Part shown: piece after piece, positions 18,268 to 27,689 of the stretch
Layout of the letters: every line of letters begins with the position of its first letter
Position numbering within the stretch: the first letter of the stretch is position 1
Translations under genes and position numbers: made by a program
The notes under the pieces: model-generated
What the model was told of the DNA's origin: nothing
What the model saw: the letters and a program-made list of their open reading frames with translations, nothing else
The model's database searches: none
Origin: Bombiscardovia asteroides_K
Lineage (GTDB): Bacteria > Actinomycetota > Actinomycetes > Actinomycetales > Bifidobacteriaceae
DNA length: 64,000 bases
Assembly: GCF_048001765.1 (NCBI RefSeq)
Contig: NZ_CP181447.1
Location: 744,001 to 808,000 of the forward strand
Direction: 5' to 3'

Positions 18268-19328
18268 GGGATGAGGATTATATTATGGGACAAGAAAAAT
18301 CAAGTGAATTGAAAGTAAATCGTATAAGTGGTGTCCTACGGTCATTGGTTGTTAGGCTTGATAGACCGAGCAAAGTGCTGTATTGCTCGGTACTGGTTGT
18401 CTGCATCGGGTTCTACATATTGCTCGGCAACAGTCTTTATAATGTAGGAACACTCCAATCCATGGGCTTCCAGGTAGGCGAGTTTATGTTCCTAGCTCTT
18501 GCCATGGGGACAGTTATGCTGACGGGCGGTATCGATTTGTCCGTGGTGGCCAACATGAACGTCGCGGCAATCATCGTGGCTTGGTTCCTATCGGGTAGTG
18601 AAGTCGGACGTGCAGGCTCAGTCGGATTGTCGATTGCCATTGCCATTGTGTTGGGAATCCTATCCACGATCCTATGCGGCGTTATGAACGGGTGTCTGGT
18701 TTCATTTGCCGGCGTCAACCCCATCGTCGCTACCCTAGGTACTCAGCTGTTGTTCACTGGAGTGGCTTCTGCATCGACTAATGGATCTTCCGTTGCTGTT
18801 TCAGTTGCTGACTATTCCACACTTGGAACCGCGACCATACTGGGCATTCCCGTAGTTTTCCTAATTGGCTTGGTGAGCTATGGCATCATTGGCTGGATTA
18901 CGAGTCGCACGCGTTACGGCCGTGAACTATACTCGTATGGTTCAAACCCTGTTGCATCGCTTTTCTCTGGTCACAGAGTGAACCGTACCTTGATACTTAC
19001 CTATGCTCTTTCAGGTATATTCGTAGGATTGGCTGCTTTTGTCATGGTAGCGAGGGTTAATTCAGCTCGTGTTGGCTTCGGAGGCACGTACCTGTTGCAG
19101 GCTCTGCTTGTTGTTGTGCTGGCAGGATTTGATCCATTCGGTGGTCGGGGCAAATTCAGCAATCTGCTTTTAGCGGTCATTATGCTTCAAGTTTTGCAAA
19201 CAGGGTTTACCATTTTGAACTTCTCGCCCTTTGTTAAAAATTTGGCCTGGGGTTCTGCTCTGATCATAGTCATGGTCATTAGCAGAGCTCTGGAGCTCAG
19301 AGCAAAGCACACTCAAAAGGTCAAGTAG
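18264..19328 (+). CDS. Simple-sugar ABC transporter permease 2 (RbsC-type)
   Basis: Second permease of the importer. It has the family motif LTGGIDLSVVANMNVAAI near residue 90 and AGFDPFGGRGKFSNLL near 290. The start at 18264 overlaps the preceding stop (ATGA); an in-frame ATG at 18285 preceded by GGGATGAGG is equally possible and would drop seven residues. The last gene of the operon, a SIS protein, follows after about 60 bases. Confidence 0.93.
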   Translation: MRDEDYIMGQEKSSELKVNRISGVLRSLVVRLDRPSKVLYCSVLVVCIGFYILLGNSLYNVGTLQSMGFQVGEFMFLALAMGTVMLTGGIDLSVVANMNVAAIIVAWFLSGSEVGRAGSVGLSIAIAIVLGILSTILCGVMNGCLVSFAGVNPIVATLGTQLLFTGVASASTNGSSVAVSVADYSTLGTATILGIPVVFLIGLVSYGIIGWITSRTRYGRELYSYGSNPVASLFSGHRVNRTLILTYALSGIFVGLAAFVMVARVNSARVGFGGTYLLQALLVVVLAGFDPFGGRGKFSNLLLAVIMLQVLQTGFTILNFSPFVKNLAWGSALIIVMVISRALELRAKHTQKVK

Positions 19329-19389
19329 AAGGGTTCGCTTCGGTGACATCGAACATCGAAGAATCATCGGAAAATGATTGGATAATGAA

Positions 19390-19950
19390 ATGACAATGGA
19401 CAGCGAGCAGACAGAGTCAATACTTGATGAACTAAAACAGACTTTTGATAGTATGGATTACGCGAATGTCGACTCTTTCATTCAAATGCTTAAGAAAGCA
19501 CGGCATATTGTTTGTGCTGGAGTAGGTCGTGAGGGATTGACCTGTAGGGCTTTCTGTATGCGCTTGATGCATTTGGGCTTTGACTGCCACTGGGTATGGG
19601 ATGACACGGCACCCGCTCTTGGACCTGGTGATTTATTTGTCTTTACCTGTGGATCTGGAGAGATTGCGCATCTCCTCACAATTGCCCGCCTAGCCAAGGA
19701 CGCGGGCGCTTCAGTCGTTTGTTGCACCGGCGTTCCTGGGAGTACGGCCGCATCTGTAGCAGATTTGACTATCTTCATCCCGGCAACCGTATTCAAAGGT
19801 CAGGGTGACTTGGTTCCCTCCCTACAACCGATGGGAACTTTGTGGGAAACAGCGTCATGGGTATTCTTTGATTCTCTTGTCTACGAAATACACAAGGAAG
19901 AAGGCATAAGTTACTCATCAATGACGAAGCGACATAGGAACTACGAGTAA
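19390..19950 (+). CDS. SIS-domain protein, 6-phospho-3-hexuloisomerase-like
   Basis: Small SIS-fold sugar-phosphate isomerase of the HxlB type, which interconverts 3-hexulose 6-phosphate and fructose 6-phosphate. The visible SIS core is HIVCAGVGREGLTCRAFCMR (about residues 37-56), DLFVFTCGSGEIAHLLTIA and DLTIFIPATVF. Length (about 186) matches HxlB. The ATG at 19390 is chosen; a TTG at 19378 would add four residues and neither has a strong ribosome site. It ends the kinase/ABC transporter operon. No HxlA (3-hexulose-6-phosphate synthase) is seen nearby, so a formaldehyde-fixing role is unlikely and a catabolic isomerase step is more plausible. Confidence 0.8.
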   Translation: MTMDSEQTESILDELKQTFDSMDYANVDSFIQMLKKARHIVCAGVGREGLTCRAFCMRLMHLGFDCHWVWDDTAPALGPGDLFVFTCGSGEIAHLLTIARLAKDAGASVVCCTGVPGSTAASVADLTIFIPATVFKGQGDLVPSLQPMGTLWETASWVFFDSLVYEIHKEEGISYSSMTKRHRNYE

Positions 19951-20335
19951 TTCCTCCAATCTCTAATGATTTACCCGGTCTTTATCTGAATTTCAGGTTG
20001 CTCCGGCAATCTGAGAATATTCATCTAGGGCATTCCTTTGATGAATAATCGGTCCTGGAGGCCGGGTTCTTCATGGGGAAAGATTGTTGTCCTAATACTC
20101 TCCTGCAGTTGTCAATAGTATTCCGATTTTCCACCGGCTGCGTGAAGACCTGAAGTTGCCCCTCACCCCCCGAGACGAGACTGGTTTGCAGTGTTCAAAA
20201 GTTTGTTGCTGAGGAACGAGTTCAGGACGAAACAGTGGGTTAGCTGCTATTCGCAACTAGAGCCCCTGTATGCGGTAGAACCGCCTTTGTCTAGGTGGTT
20301 AAGGCAGAGACAGTTAATACCAGATTGTTGCAGTA
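19951..20335. other. 385-base non-coding gap at the composition boundary
   Basis: No gene, tRNA or complete insertion sequence is recognised. It separates the lower-GC sugar region on the left from high-GC core genes on the right. A weak hairpin (GCCTTT ... AAGGC, around 20282-20308) and short non-coding frames are all that is visible. Confidence 0.5.
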
Positions 20336-20869
20336 CTAGTCGGCGATTGGTCTCTCCAGCCCTTTGAAGACGAAGAGGGCGCGGGCATCTCCGCCCTGCA
20401 GGCGCTTCAGATAGGTTCGAGCTCGGGCCATGCGTTCCACAGTGGTTTGGGCCAGTGGGGCCGGGAGTTGATCGGGGTCGAACCAGCCGACTGACAGGCT
20501 CTCATCATCACCCACAAAGGGGTCGGCATTGCCGCTGGGGTCGGGCCGGCAGATGAACAGATGGTCCATGTACATGGTCCGGTCACCGTTGGCGTAGGTG
20601 ACCACCTCCTGGGAGGATGTGACCGCCGCCAGGTCGGTGACGATCACATCCACCCCGGTCTCCTCCTTGACCTCACGGGCCACGGTGTCTGCCGGGTCCT
20701 CGCCCGGCTCGTTGATCCCGTAGATCAGGGCCCACTGGCCGGTGTCAGAGCGCCGGCCCAGCAGGACGCGGCCCTGGCCGTCAGTGACGAAGGCTGTCAC
20801 GCCGTTCAGCCAGAGCAGGTCATGGCCTATGGACCGGCGCAGTCTGAGTACAAAGTCAGGGGTGGGCAT
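20336..20869 (-). CDS. Nudix hydrolase
   Basis: Cleaves a nucleoside diphosphate linked to another moiety. The Nudix box GX5EX7REUXEEXGU is complete at residues 51-73 (GINEPGEDPADTVAREVKEE followed by TGV). The 177-residue single domain has about 50 residues before the box, so it falls in the MutT-like general class. Substrate unknown. The gene lies downstream of aminopeptidase P on the same strand with three bases between stop and start, so it is probably co-transcribed. Confidence 0.88.
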   Translation of the reverse strand: MPTPDFVLRLRRSIGHDLLWLNGVTAFVTDGQGRVLLGRRSDTGQWALIYGINEPGEDPADTVAREVKEETGVDVIVTDLAAVTSSQEVVTYANGDRTMYMDHLFICRPDPSGNADPFVGDDESLSVGWFDPDQLPAPLAQTTVERMARARTYLKRLQGGDARALFVFKGLERPIAD

Positions 20870-20872
20870 ATA

Positions 20873-22474
20873 TCAGTCCCGGTCCGGGTCGGCCAGCGCA
20901 GCCCGCTGAGCCATCCAGGCCTCCACCTCTTCCACGGTCTTGGGGATGCCTGCAGACAGCCACTGGGGTCCCTGCTCGGTCATGAGCACGTCGTCCTCCA
21001 CGCGCACGCCGATGCCGCGGAATTCCGGGGAAACCAGCAGGTCGTTCTCCTTGAAGTAGAGTCCGGGCTCGATGGTGAAAATCATCCCAGGGGTGATGGG
21101 TGCGCCCTGGTAGGACTCGTACCTGGCCTCCGCGCAGTCGTGCACGTCCAGACCCAGATGGTGGGCGCAGCCACAGGCGTGCCAGCGGCGGTGCTGCTGG
21201 CCCTGGGGGGAGAGGGACTCCTCCACGCTGACCTTGAGGATGCCCCACTCGTGCAGGGTTTCAGCCAGCACACGCATGACGGCATGGTGGATGTCCGAGT
21301 AGGTGGCGCCGGGCTTGGCGGCCTCGAAGCCGGCCTGCTGGGCCTTGAGCACGGTCTGGTAGATCCGCTTCTGCAGTGGGCTGAAGGTGCCGCCTACGGG
21401 GAAGGTGCGGGTGATGTCGGCCGTGTAGAGGCTGTTGACCTCCACGCCGGCGTCGATCAGGAGCAGGTCGCCCTTCTGTACCGTCCCGTCGTTGCGCATC
21501 CAATGCAGAATAGGAGCATGTTTGCCCGAGGCGATGATGGACCCGTAGCCGACGTCGTTGCCTTTCTCGCGGGCGTTGGCGTTGAAGACGCCCTCCAGCA
21601 TCCTCTCGGAGCGAGGCTTGCCCACCACCCGGGGCAGGTGGGTCAGAATCCGGTCGAACCCGTCCTTGGTGGCGGCGATGGCCTTGCGCATCTCGCCCAC
21701 CTCGTAGTCGTCCTTGATCATGCGGGCCTCGGAGGTGAACTCTTCAAGCTTGTCGTCGGCTTCCTCATTACGGTCCGGACCACCGATGCCGTTGGCCTTG
21801 CGGGCGGCCTCCACCTGGTCCAGGACCTCCTGGTCGGCGGTGCGGATTACCCGCATCTTGACCGCCCCCTGGTCCGGCCCCAGATCCTTGGCGATGGCAT
21901 CAGGGAAGGAGGCGATGTCCTTGGTGGGGATGCCGGTCATGATGGCCAGCTCCCGCAGTCCGGCCCGGGGACCCACCCAGTACTCCCCATACTGGGAGGA
22001 CCGGTAGTAGTCGCGGGTGGACTGATCGGCCCGGGGATGGACGAAGAGCTCAGGGGTATGGGTCAGGCCCTTGGCGGCCTCCGGACTGTCAGGGTCCACC
22101 GGGTCCAGGACCAGGATGGCTCCGGGTTCATAGTCCTCGCCCAGTCCCGTGTAGTAGGCGAAGGTGGTATCTGGGCGGAAGGCGTAATCGTTGTCGTTGT
22201 TACGGGTCTTGTAGGAACCGGCGGGAATGACCAGGCGTTCGCCAGGGAAGCGATTGCCCAGTTCACGCAGACGGCGCTCAGTGTATTTGCTGGACTCCAG
22301 CGGCTCGATTTGAGGCTCCTGGGGCTGCCAGCCGGTGGTCATGAACTCCTGGAATGCGGGGGAGTTGGGGCGCAGGGTGCGGTTGTTCACCCGGTCCTCC
22401 ATATTCTGCTCATCCAGGTCCACGTTCTTGGGATCGGTGTCTCCTTGTAGATGCTCCTGAGCGGATGCGGTCAC
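20873..22474 (-). CDS. pepP: Xaa-Pro aminopeptidase (aminopeptidase P, M24B)
   Basis: Removes the N-terminal residue from peptides with proline in position two; dimetal enzyme of the pita-bread fold. The N-terminal aminopeptidase P domain is present (FPGERLVIPAGSYKTR), followed by the catalytic domain with metal ligands in DAGVEVNSLYTADITRTF (two Asp), HHLGLDVHD (His), FTIEPGLYF (Glu) and GVRVEDDVL (Glu). The GTG at 22474 is chosen because AAGGAGG lies about six bases upstream; longer frames up to 22636 contain unlikely sequence. Length is 533 residues. Divergent from folC. Confidence 0.93.
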   Translation of the reverse strand: MTASAQEHLQGDTDPKNVDLDEQNMEDRVNNRTLRPNSPAFQEFMTTGWQPQEPQIEPLESSKYTERRLRELGNRFPGERLVIPAGSYKTRNNDNDYAFRPDTTFAYYTGLGEDYEPGAILVLDPVDPDSPEAAKGLTHTPELFVHPRADQSTRDYYRSSQYGEYWVGPRAGLRELAIMTGIPTKDIASFPDAIAKDLGPDQGAVKMRVIRTADQEVLDQVEAARKANGIGGPDRNEEADDKLEEFTSEARMIKDDYEVGEMRKAIAATKDGFDRILTHLPRVVGKPRSERMLEGVFNANAREKGNDVGYGSIIASGKHAPILHWMRNDGTVQKGDLLLIDAGVEVNSLYTADITRTFPVGGTFSPLQKRIYQTVLKAQQAGFEAAKPGATYSDIHHAVMRVLAETLHEWGILKVSVEESLSPQGQQHRRWHACGCAHHLGLDVHDCAEARYESYQGAPITPGMIFTIEPGLYFKENDLLVSPEFRGIGVRVEDDVLMTEQGPQWLSAGIPKTVEEVEAWMAQRAALADPDRD

Positions 22475-22629
22475 GTCCAGCCTCCTTGAAATTCCGGTTC
22501 TGACTATGTTGGTTCCATGGTAGTGCGTTCGGCCGATGTGACAGTCGGCTGTTTCGGCCCTCAATCGGGGCAGGTCGCGCATAGAATGGGCGGGAAGCAT
22601 CCACAGCCAGCAGGAGGCGCAGGCAGAAT

Positions 22630-24051
22630 ATGTCATTCGAACACCCCAACAGCAAGGGTCAGGATATTCGCGATGTCGAGCGGGCCATCATGGCGCGTCC
22701 CGCCGAGCATGACAGCCCCAATCTGGACTTGGACAGGATGGGGATGATGCTGGACCTGCTGGGCCACCCCGAGCACAGCTTCCGGGTCATCCACGTCACC
22801 GGGACCAACGGCAAGGGGTCCACGGCGCGGATGGCCGAGGCTCTGGTGAGGGCCTATGGTCTACGCACCGGGCTCTATACATCGCCCCACCTGGAGCGGA
22901 TCAACGAGCGGATCGCCATCGACGGCAAGGAGCTTTCAGACGAGGACTTCGTAGACCTATACCAGCAGATCGAGGATTTCATCGCCATGGTGGATGACCG
23001 CTTCGCCCAGCAGGGCAGGGCTCCCATGAGCTTCTTCGAGGTCCTGACCGCCATGGCTGTCTGGGCCTTCGCCGACGCCCCCGTGGACGTGGCCATCGTC
23101 GAGGTTGGGATGGGCGGCCGCTGGGATGCCACCAACGTCCTCGACGGGGATGCCTCCATCATCGGGCCGGTGGATATGGACCACATGCAGTGGCTGGGGG
23201 ATACGGTCGAGCAGATAGCGGGGGAGAAAGCTGGGATCATCAAGCCCAAGTCCACGGTCATCGTCGGCGCCCAACCCCATGAGGATGCCGTCATGCCCAT
23301 CATCGAGCAGGCTGTGCGCGAGCAGGGCGCCCCCACCCTGTTGAGGGACGGCAACGAGCTGGAGGTGGTCTCCCGCATGCCTGCAGTGGGCGGTCAGGTG
23401 GCCACCTTGCGCACGCCTCAGGGACTCTACAAGGATGTGCCCATCGACAAGTTCGGCGAGCATCAGGCTCACAACGCCCTGGCGGCCCTGGCGGCGGCCG
23501 AGACGGTCATCCCCGTCAACGGAGCCCTGGACCAGGATCTGGTGGCCGAGGCCCTGAGCCAGGTGCGCATCCCCGGACGGATCGAACAGGTGCGGACCTC
23601 GCCCACCATCATCATCGATGGCGGGCACAACCTGAACGCGGCCCAGTCCCTGCGCTCGGCCATTGAGGAGAACTACGACTTCAAGCAGCTGGTGGGTGTG
23701 ATCTCCATGATGGCCGACAAGCAGGTGGAGGACTACCTGGGCCTGCTGGAGCCCGTGCTGGACAGCGTCGTGGTCACCGAAAACTCCTGGAAGGGCCGGG
23801 TCATGCCGGCCGAGGATCTGGAGCGGATCGCCGTCCGGGTCTTCGGGCCCGACAGGGTGGTCCGGCGCGACCGGATGCCCGATGCCATCCAGACGGCCGT
23901 TGACATGGTCGACAGCGAGGACCAGACCGGCGTGGGCTATGGCCGGGGGGTGCTGATCTGCGGCAGCTTCGTCACCGCCGGCGACGCCCGCACCCTGCTG
24001 GCCGAGCGTCCCAACCCCGATTTGGCCAAACCTAAGGCGGAGCGCGCCTGA
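22630..24051 (+). CDS. folC: Bifunctional folylpolyglutamate synthase / dihydrofolate synthase
   Basis: Adds glutamate to dihydropteroate and to reduced folates. Mur-ligase-type fold with P-loop GTNGKGST at residues 58-65, LYTSPHLERINERI, the omega-loop region DVAIVEVGMGGRWDATNV and GPVDMDHMQWLG. The 473-residue length is typical of FolC. The stop overlaps the smc start by one base (TGATG), so the two genes are co-translated, a common actinobacterial pairing. Confidence 0.95.
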   Translation: MSFEHPNSKGQDIRDVERAIMARPAEHDSPNLDLDRMGMMLDLLGHPEHSFRVIHVTGTNGKGSTARMAEALVRAYGLRTGLYTSPHLERINERIAIDGKELSDEDFVDLYQQIEDFIAMVDDRFAQQGRAPMSFFEVLTAMAVWAFADAPVDVAIVEVGMGGRWDATNVLDGDASIIGPVDMDHMQWLGDTVEQIAGEKAGIIKPKSTVIVGAQPHEDAVMPIIEQAVREQGAPTLLRDGNELEVVSRMPAVGGQVATLRTPQGLYKDVPIDKFGEHQAHNALAALAAAETVIPVNGALDQDLVAEALSQVRIPGRIEQVRTSPTIIIDGGHNLNAAQSLRSAIEENYDFKQLVGVISMMADKQVEDYLGLLEPVLDSVVVTENSWKGRVMPAEDLERIAVRVFGPDRVVRRDRMPDAIQTAVDMVDSEDQTGVGYGRGVLICGSFVTAGDARTLLAERPNPDLAKPKAERA

Positions 24052-27000
24052 TGTATCTCAAGGAGCTGACCCTCAAGGGCTTCAAGTCCTTCGCCTCGGC
24101 CACCACCCTGCGCTTCGAGCCGGGCATCACCGCTGTGGTGGGCCCCAACGGATCAGGCAAATCAAACATCGTCGATGCCCTGGCTTGGGTCATGGGTGAG
24201 CAGGGGGCCAAGAGCCTGCGCGGCGGGTCCATGGAGGACGTGATCTTCGCGGGCACCTCCTCCAGACCGCCGCTGGGCCGGGCGCAGGTCACCCTGACCA
24301 TCGATAACACCGACCGGACCTTGGACATCGACTACACCGAGGTCACCATCAGCCGGACCATCTACCGCAACGGCGGGTCCGAATACGCCATCAACGGATC
24401 AGACTGCCGCCTGCTGGACATCCAGGAGCTGCTCAGCGACACCGGACTGGGCCAGCAGATGCACGTCATCGTCGGTCAGGGGCGGCTGGATGCCATTCTA
24501 AGGGCCGATCCGGCCGGCCATCGGGCCTTCATCGAGGAGGCGGCCGGCATCCTCAAGCACCGCAAGCGCAAGGAGCGGGCCCTGCACAAGCTGGCCAACA
24601 CCGAGGCCAACCTGTCCCGCCTGGACGACCTGATCGGCGAAATTCATCGGCAGCTGGGCCCGCTGGGCCGCCAGGCCAAGGTCTCCCGCCGGGCCGACAT
24701 GATCCAGATCAGCCTGCGGGACGCCCAGGCCCGCATCCATGCCGACGACGCTCTGACCTCGCAAAAGAAGCTGGAGGATCTGCGCTCGCGGATGGTTCAG
24801 ACCCGTGGGCAGCTGGCCCGGAGGCAGGAGGAGCTGACCAGGGTCAAGCTGCGCATCGAACAGTTGGAGGGGCTGGATCGGCAGTCCAGTCCGGCCCTGG
24901 ATGCGGTCAACCAGCAGTGGAACGACCTGACCAAGCTGGGTGAGCGGGCCGGGTCCCTGGCATCCTTGGCCAGGGAGCGCAGCCGTTCGCTGGAGGCCGG
25001 CATGGTGGCCGACCAGGGACAGGATCCCGGGGTGCTCAGGCGGCGGGCTGACGAACTCAAGGACCAGGCCGACCGGGAGGAGGGCCAGGTCGGAGCCGAC
25101 CGGATCGCCCTGGATGGCTGTGTTCAAGCCCGTGCGGATCTTGAGCGGCGGCTGGCCGCTCACCGGCAGACCATGACCGAGCTGCGGCAGGCGGCCAGAA
25201 AGCGGCAGGCTCGGTTGGGGGACCTGGCGCAGCTGGTGGCCAAGGAGGAATCGGCCCTGGAACTTTCCAGGCAGCGCGAGCGTGACCTGGTCCGACAGCA
25301 GGATCAGCTCAGGGAGGGTCTGGAGCGGGCCAGAAACCGGGTACGGGACCTGGACAACCAGGAGGAAAGCCCCGACCAGGACGGCAGACAGGCCCTGGAT
25401 CAGGCAGGTCAGGTCAGGGACCAGGCCCGCAGCAGACTCAACGACCTTCAGGAGCACGAACGTCGAATCCAGTCCGATGCCATCTCGGCTCAGGCCAAGG
25501 CCGACGCCCTGGCGGACACGCTGGACCATCGTGGCGCTAGCGAGGCCCTGTCCCAGGCTGGGGGTCCGGCCCTGCTGGGTCAGCTGACCGACTTCGTCTG
25601 CGTGGAGGAGGGTTGGGAGGAGCCCCTGGCCCAGGCCCTGCACGACTATGCTTCGGCCCTGGTGGCCAAGGATGGTCAGACGGTCAATCAGACCCTGGAG
25701 CGTGCGCGCCGGGACCGTCTGGGACGTGCCGCACTGATTTCGGCATCAGGCCCGCTCGAGGGGGCAGTCGTAAAGCCGGGCGATGGCCCCTGGCGGTCGG
25801 CCGCTGACCTGGTGGCCCTGCGTGAGCATCCTGCCGATTCTGACCGGGCCCAGGGGGTGCTGGATGCTGTCCGCAGTCTGCTGGCCTCCACAGCTGCCGT
25901 CGATGACGCTGATCAGGCCCGACGTGCCCTGAAGGATGGATGGCAGCAGGCGTTGACCCGCTTGGGTGACCTCTACGACCGGGTGGGTGCTGTGGGCGGT
26001 TCCGCCCCGGCCACCAGTGATTTGGCACTGACCGCACGCAGGGATAAGGCCCTGGCACAGGTGGAGGCCCTACAGGAGGAATCCAAGGCATTGCAGCCGC
26101 AGATGGATGCGGCCCATGCCGTTCTTGAGCAGGCTGAGCAGAAGCTGCAGGAGGCGCGCAACCAGTGCACCGAGGCCCGGGTCAAGGCCGAGCAGGCCGC
26201 CCGGGAGCTGGCAGCAGCCCGCAAGGAATCGGATCGGGCCCAGGCCGGGGTCAAGGATCTGGAGGACCGCCTGGCCCAGGTGCGCGACCAGGTGCGTACC
26301 CACGAACTCAAATTGGATGACCTCAAGGCCGGCCTGGCCCGCGCCCAGGAGGACGGGGGGTCTGACCCTGACGACCCGGAGGGCATGGAAGAGCGGCAAC
26401 ATGAATTGGAGACGGCCCTGGACCAGGCCCGCACGGCCGAGATGGAGGCCAAGCTGACCTGGACCGAGAGTGACCGGCGGCACACCTCCCTGCTGCGTCA
26501 GATTGATCTGCTGCGGGACCAGGCCGACCAGGCCGAACGCCACCGGCAGCGGATAGGCGAGGAGAACCGTCGTCGCAAGGCAGGCATGGCCTCCCTGGGG
26601 CTTATCGCGCTTAGGGCCGACCTGCTGGCCCAGCTGATCAAGGGCAGGATGGACCATACGGCCCGCCACCGAGATCAGCTCAGGGCCAAGGCCTCGGCAC
26701 ACGACAAGGAGTTGACCAATCTGCGGGCCGACAGGGACGCTCTGGAACCCAAGGTGGCCGGTCTGCGCCAGGACGAGCATGGTCTGGATCTGGAGCGGGA
26801 GCGTCTGGGCGGCGAGGACGGCCGTCTGCGCCAGCGCATCCAGGATGACCTGGGCATGGAGCCTGAGGAGCTGATACGCGAATACGGCCCCGACCGTCCG
26901 GTACCCGTCCTGGATGACGAGGGCAATCCTGTGCCTCTGGACCAGGAGCCGACCGAGGAGGACGGGGATTCGTCGGCCTTCAAAACGGTGCCCTACCAGC

Positions 27001-27689
27001 GCGGTGAACAGGAGAAGCGGCTGGCCAAGGCCAAGCGGGACCTGGCCGCCCTGGGCAAGGTCAACCCGCTGGCCACCGAGGAATACGAGGCCCTGGAGTC
27101 CCGCAACCGCTACCTGCACGAGCAGCGTCAGGATGTAATAGGTTCCCGGGACGATCTGATGGCCCTGGTCAAGGATCTGGATTCGACCATGGTCACGGTC
27201 TTCAAGGAGGCCTTCGACGATACCGCCCAGGCCTTCGAACGCATCTTCGCCACCCTCTTCCCCGGCGGGCGCGGGCGGCTGCGGCTGGAGGACCCGGACG
27301 ACCTGCTGACCACCGGCGTTCTGGTCGAGGCCAGTCCGGCCGGCAAGAAGGTCCGTCGGCTCTCCCTGCTTTCGGGCGGGGAGCGATCGCTGACGGCCCT
27401 GGCCCTGCTTCTGGCCATCTTCACGGCCCGACCCAGCCCCTTCTATGTCATGGACGAGGTCGAGGCAGCCCTGGACGACGTCAACCTGACCAGGCTGCTC
27501 AAGGCCTTCGAGCAGCTGCGGGAGCATGCCCAGCTGATCATTATCACCCACCAGCAGCGGACCATGGGCATCGCCGACGCCCTCTACGGGGTCACCATGA
27601 GGGGGGACGGGGTGACGGCCGTCATTTCCCAGCGGCTGAAGGATCCGAATCGTTCCGGTCGCGAAGAGCCCGAGCCCGATCAAGGGTGA
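24051..27689 (+). CDS. smc: Chromosome segregation protein SMC
   Basis: ATPase of the bacterial condensin complex with ScpA and ScpB (both encoded at 47.1-48.6 kb). Order: N-terminal head with Walker A GPNGSGKSN at residues 31-39, first coiled-coil arm rich in Arg/Glu/Gln, hinge near residues 500-650 (GGPALLGQLTDFVCVE to LGDLYDRVGAVGG), second coiled coil, and C-terminal head with signature LSGGERSLTALALL at about 1107 and Walker B FYVMDEVEAALDD. The length of 1212 fits bacterial SMC. The final 68 bases overlap the convergent racemase gene at 27622, an unusually deep convergent overlap. Confidence 0.97.
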   Translation: MYLKELTLKGFKSFASATTLRFEPGITAVVGPNGSGKSNIVDALAWVMGEQGAKSLRGGSMEDVIFAGTSSRPPLGRAQVTLTIDNTDRTLDIDYTEVTISRTIYRNGGSEYAINGSDCRLLDIQELLSDTGLGQQMHVIVGQGRLDAILRADPAGHRAFIEEAAGILKHRKRKERALHKLANTEANLSRLDDLIGEIHRQLGPLGRQAKVSRRADMIQISLRDAQARIHADDALTSQKKLEDLRSRMVQTRGQLARRQEELTRVKLRIEQLEGLDRQSSPALDAVNQQWNDLTKLGERAGSLASLARERSRSLEAGMVADQGQDPGVLRRRADELKDQADREEGQVGADRIALDGCVQARADLERRLAAHRQTMTELRQAARKRQARLGDLAQLVAKEESALELSRQRERDLVRQQDQLREGLERARNRVRDLDNQEESPDQDGRQALDQAGQVRDQARSRLNDLQEHERRIQSDAISAQAKADALADTLDHRGASEALSQAGGPALLGQLTDFVCVEEGWEEPLAQALHDYASALVAKDGQTVNQTLERARRDRLGRAALISASGPLEGAVVKPGDGPWRSAADLVALREHPADSDRAQGVLDAVRSLLASTAAVDDADQARRALKDGWQQALTRLGDLYDRVGAVGGSAPATSDLALTARRDKALAQVEALQEESKALQPQMDAAHAVLEQAEQKLQEARNQCTEARVKAEQAARELAAARKESDRAQAGVKDLEDRLAQVRDQVRTHELKLDDLKAGLARAQEDGGSDPDDPEGMEERQHELETALDQARTAEMEAKLTWTESDRRHTSLLRQIDLLRDQADQAERHRQRIGEENRRRKAGMASLGLIALRADLLAQLIKGRMDHTARHRDQLRAKASAHDKELTNLRADRDALEPKVAGLRQDEHGLDLERERLGGEDGRLRQRIQDDLGMEPEELIREYGPDRPVPVLDDEGNPVPLDQEPTEEDGDSSAFKTVPYQRGEQEKRLAKAKRDLAALGKVNPLATEEYEALESRNRYLHEQRQDVIGSRDDLMALVKDLDSTMVTVFKEAFDDTAQAFERIFATLFPGGRGRLRLEDPDDLLTTGVLVEASPAGKKVRRLSLLSGGERSLTALALLLAIFTARPSPFYVMDEVEAALDDVNLTRLLKAFEQLREHAQLIIITHQQRTMGIADALYGVTMRGDGVTAVISQRLKDPNRSGREEPEPDQG

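Noticed and set aside
19960..20330. Transposase remnant or RNA gene in the 385-base gap
   Set aside because: No conserved DDE segment, terminal inverted repeats or tRNA fold could be recognised.
20561..22450. Long plus-strand open frame of about 629 codons opposite pepP and the Nudix gene
   Set aside because: It is the antisense shadow of high-GC pepP; composition is Val/Gly/His-rich with no domain, while the minus strand carries complete catalytic motifs.
22475..22636. 54-codon N-terminal extension of pepP
   Set aside because: It overlaps the folC promoter region and has atypical sequence; an AAGGAGG site marks the GTG at 22474.
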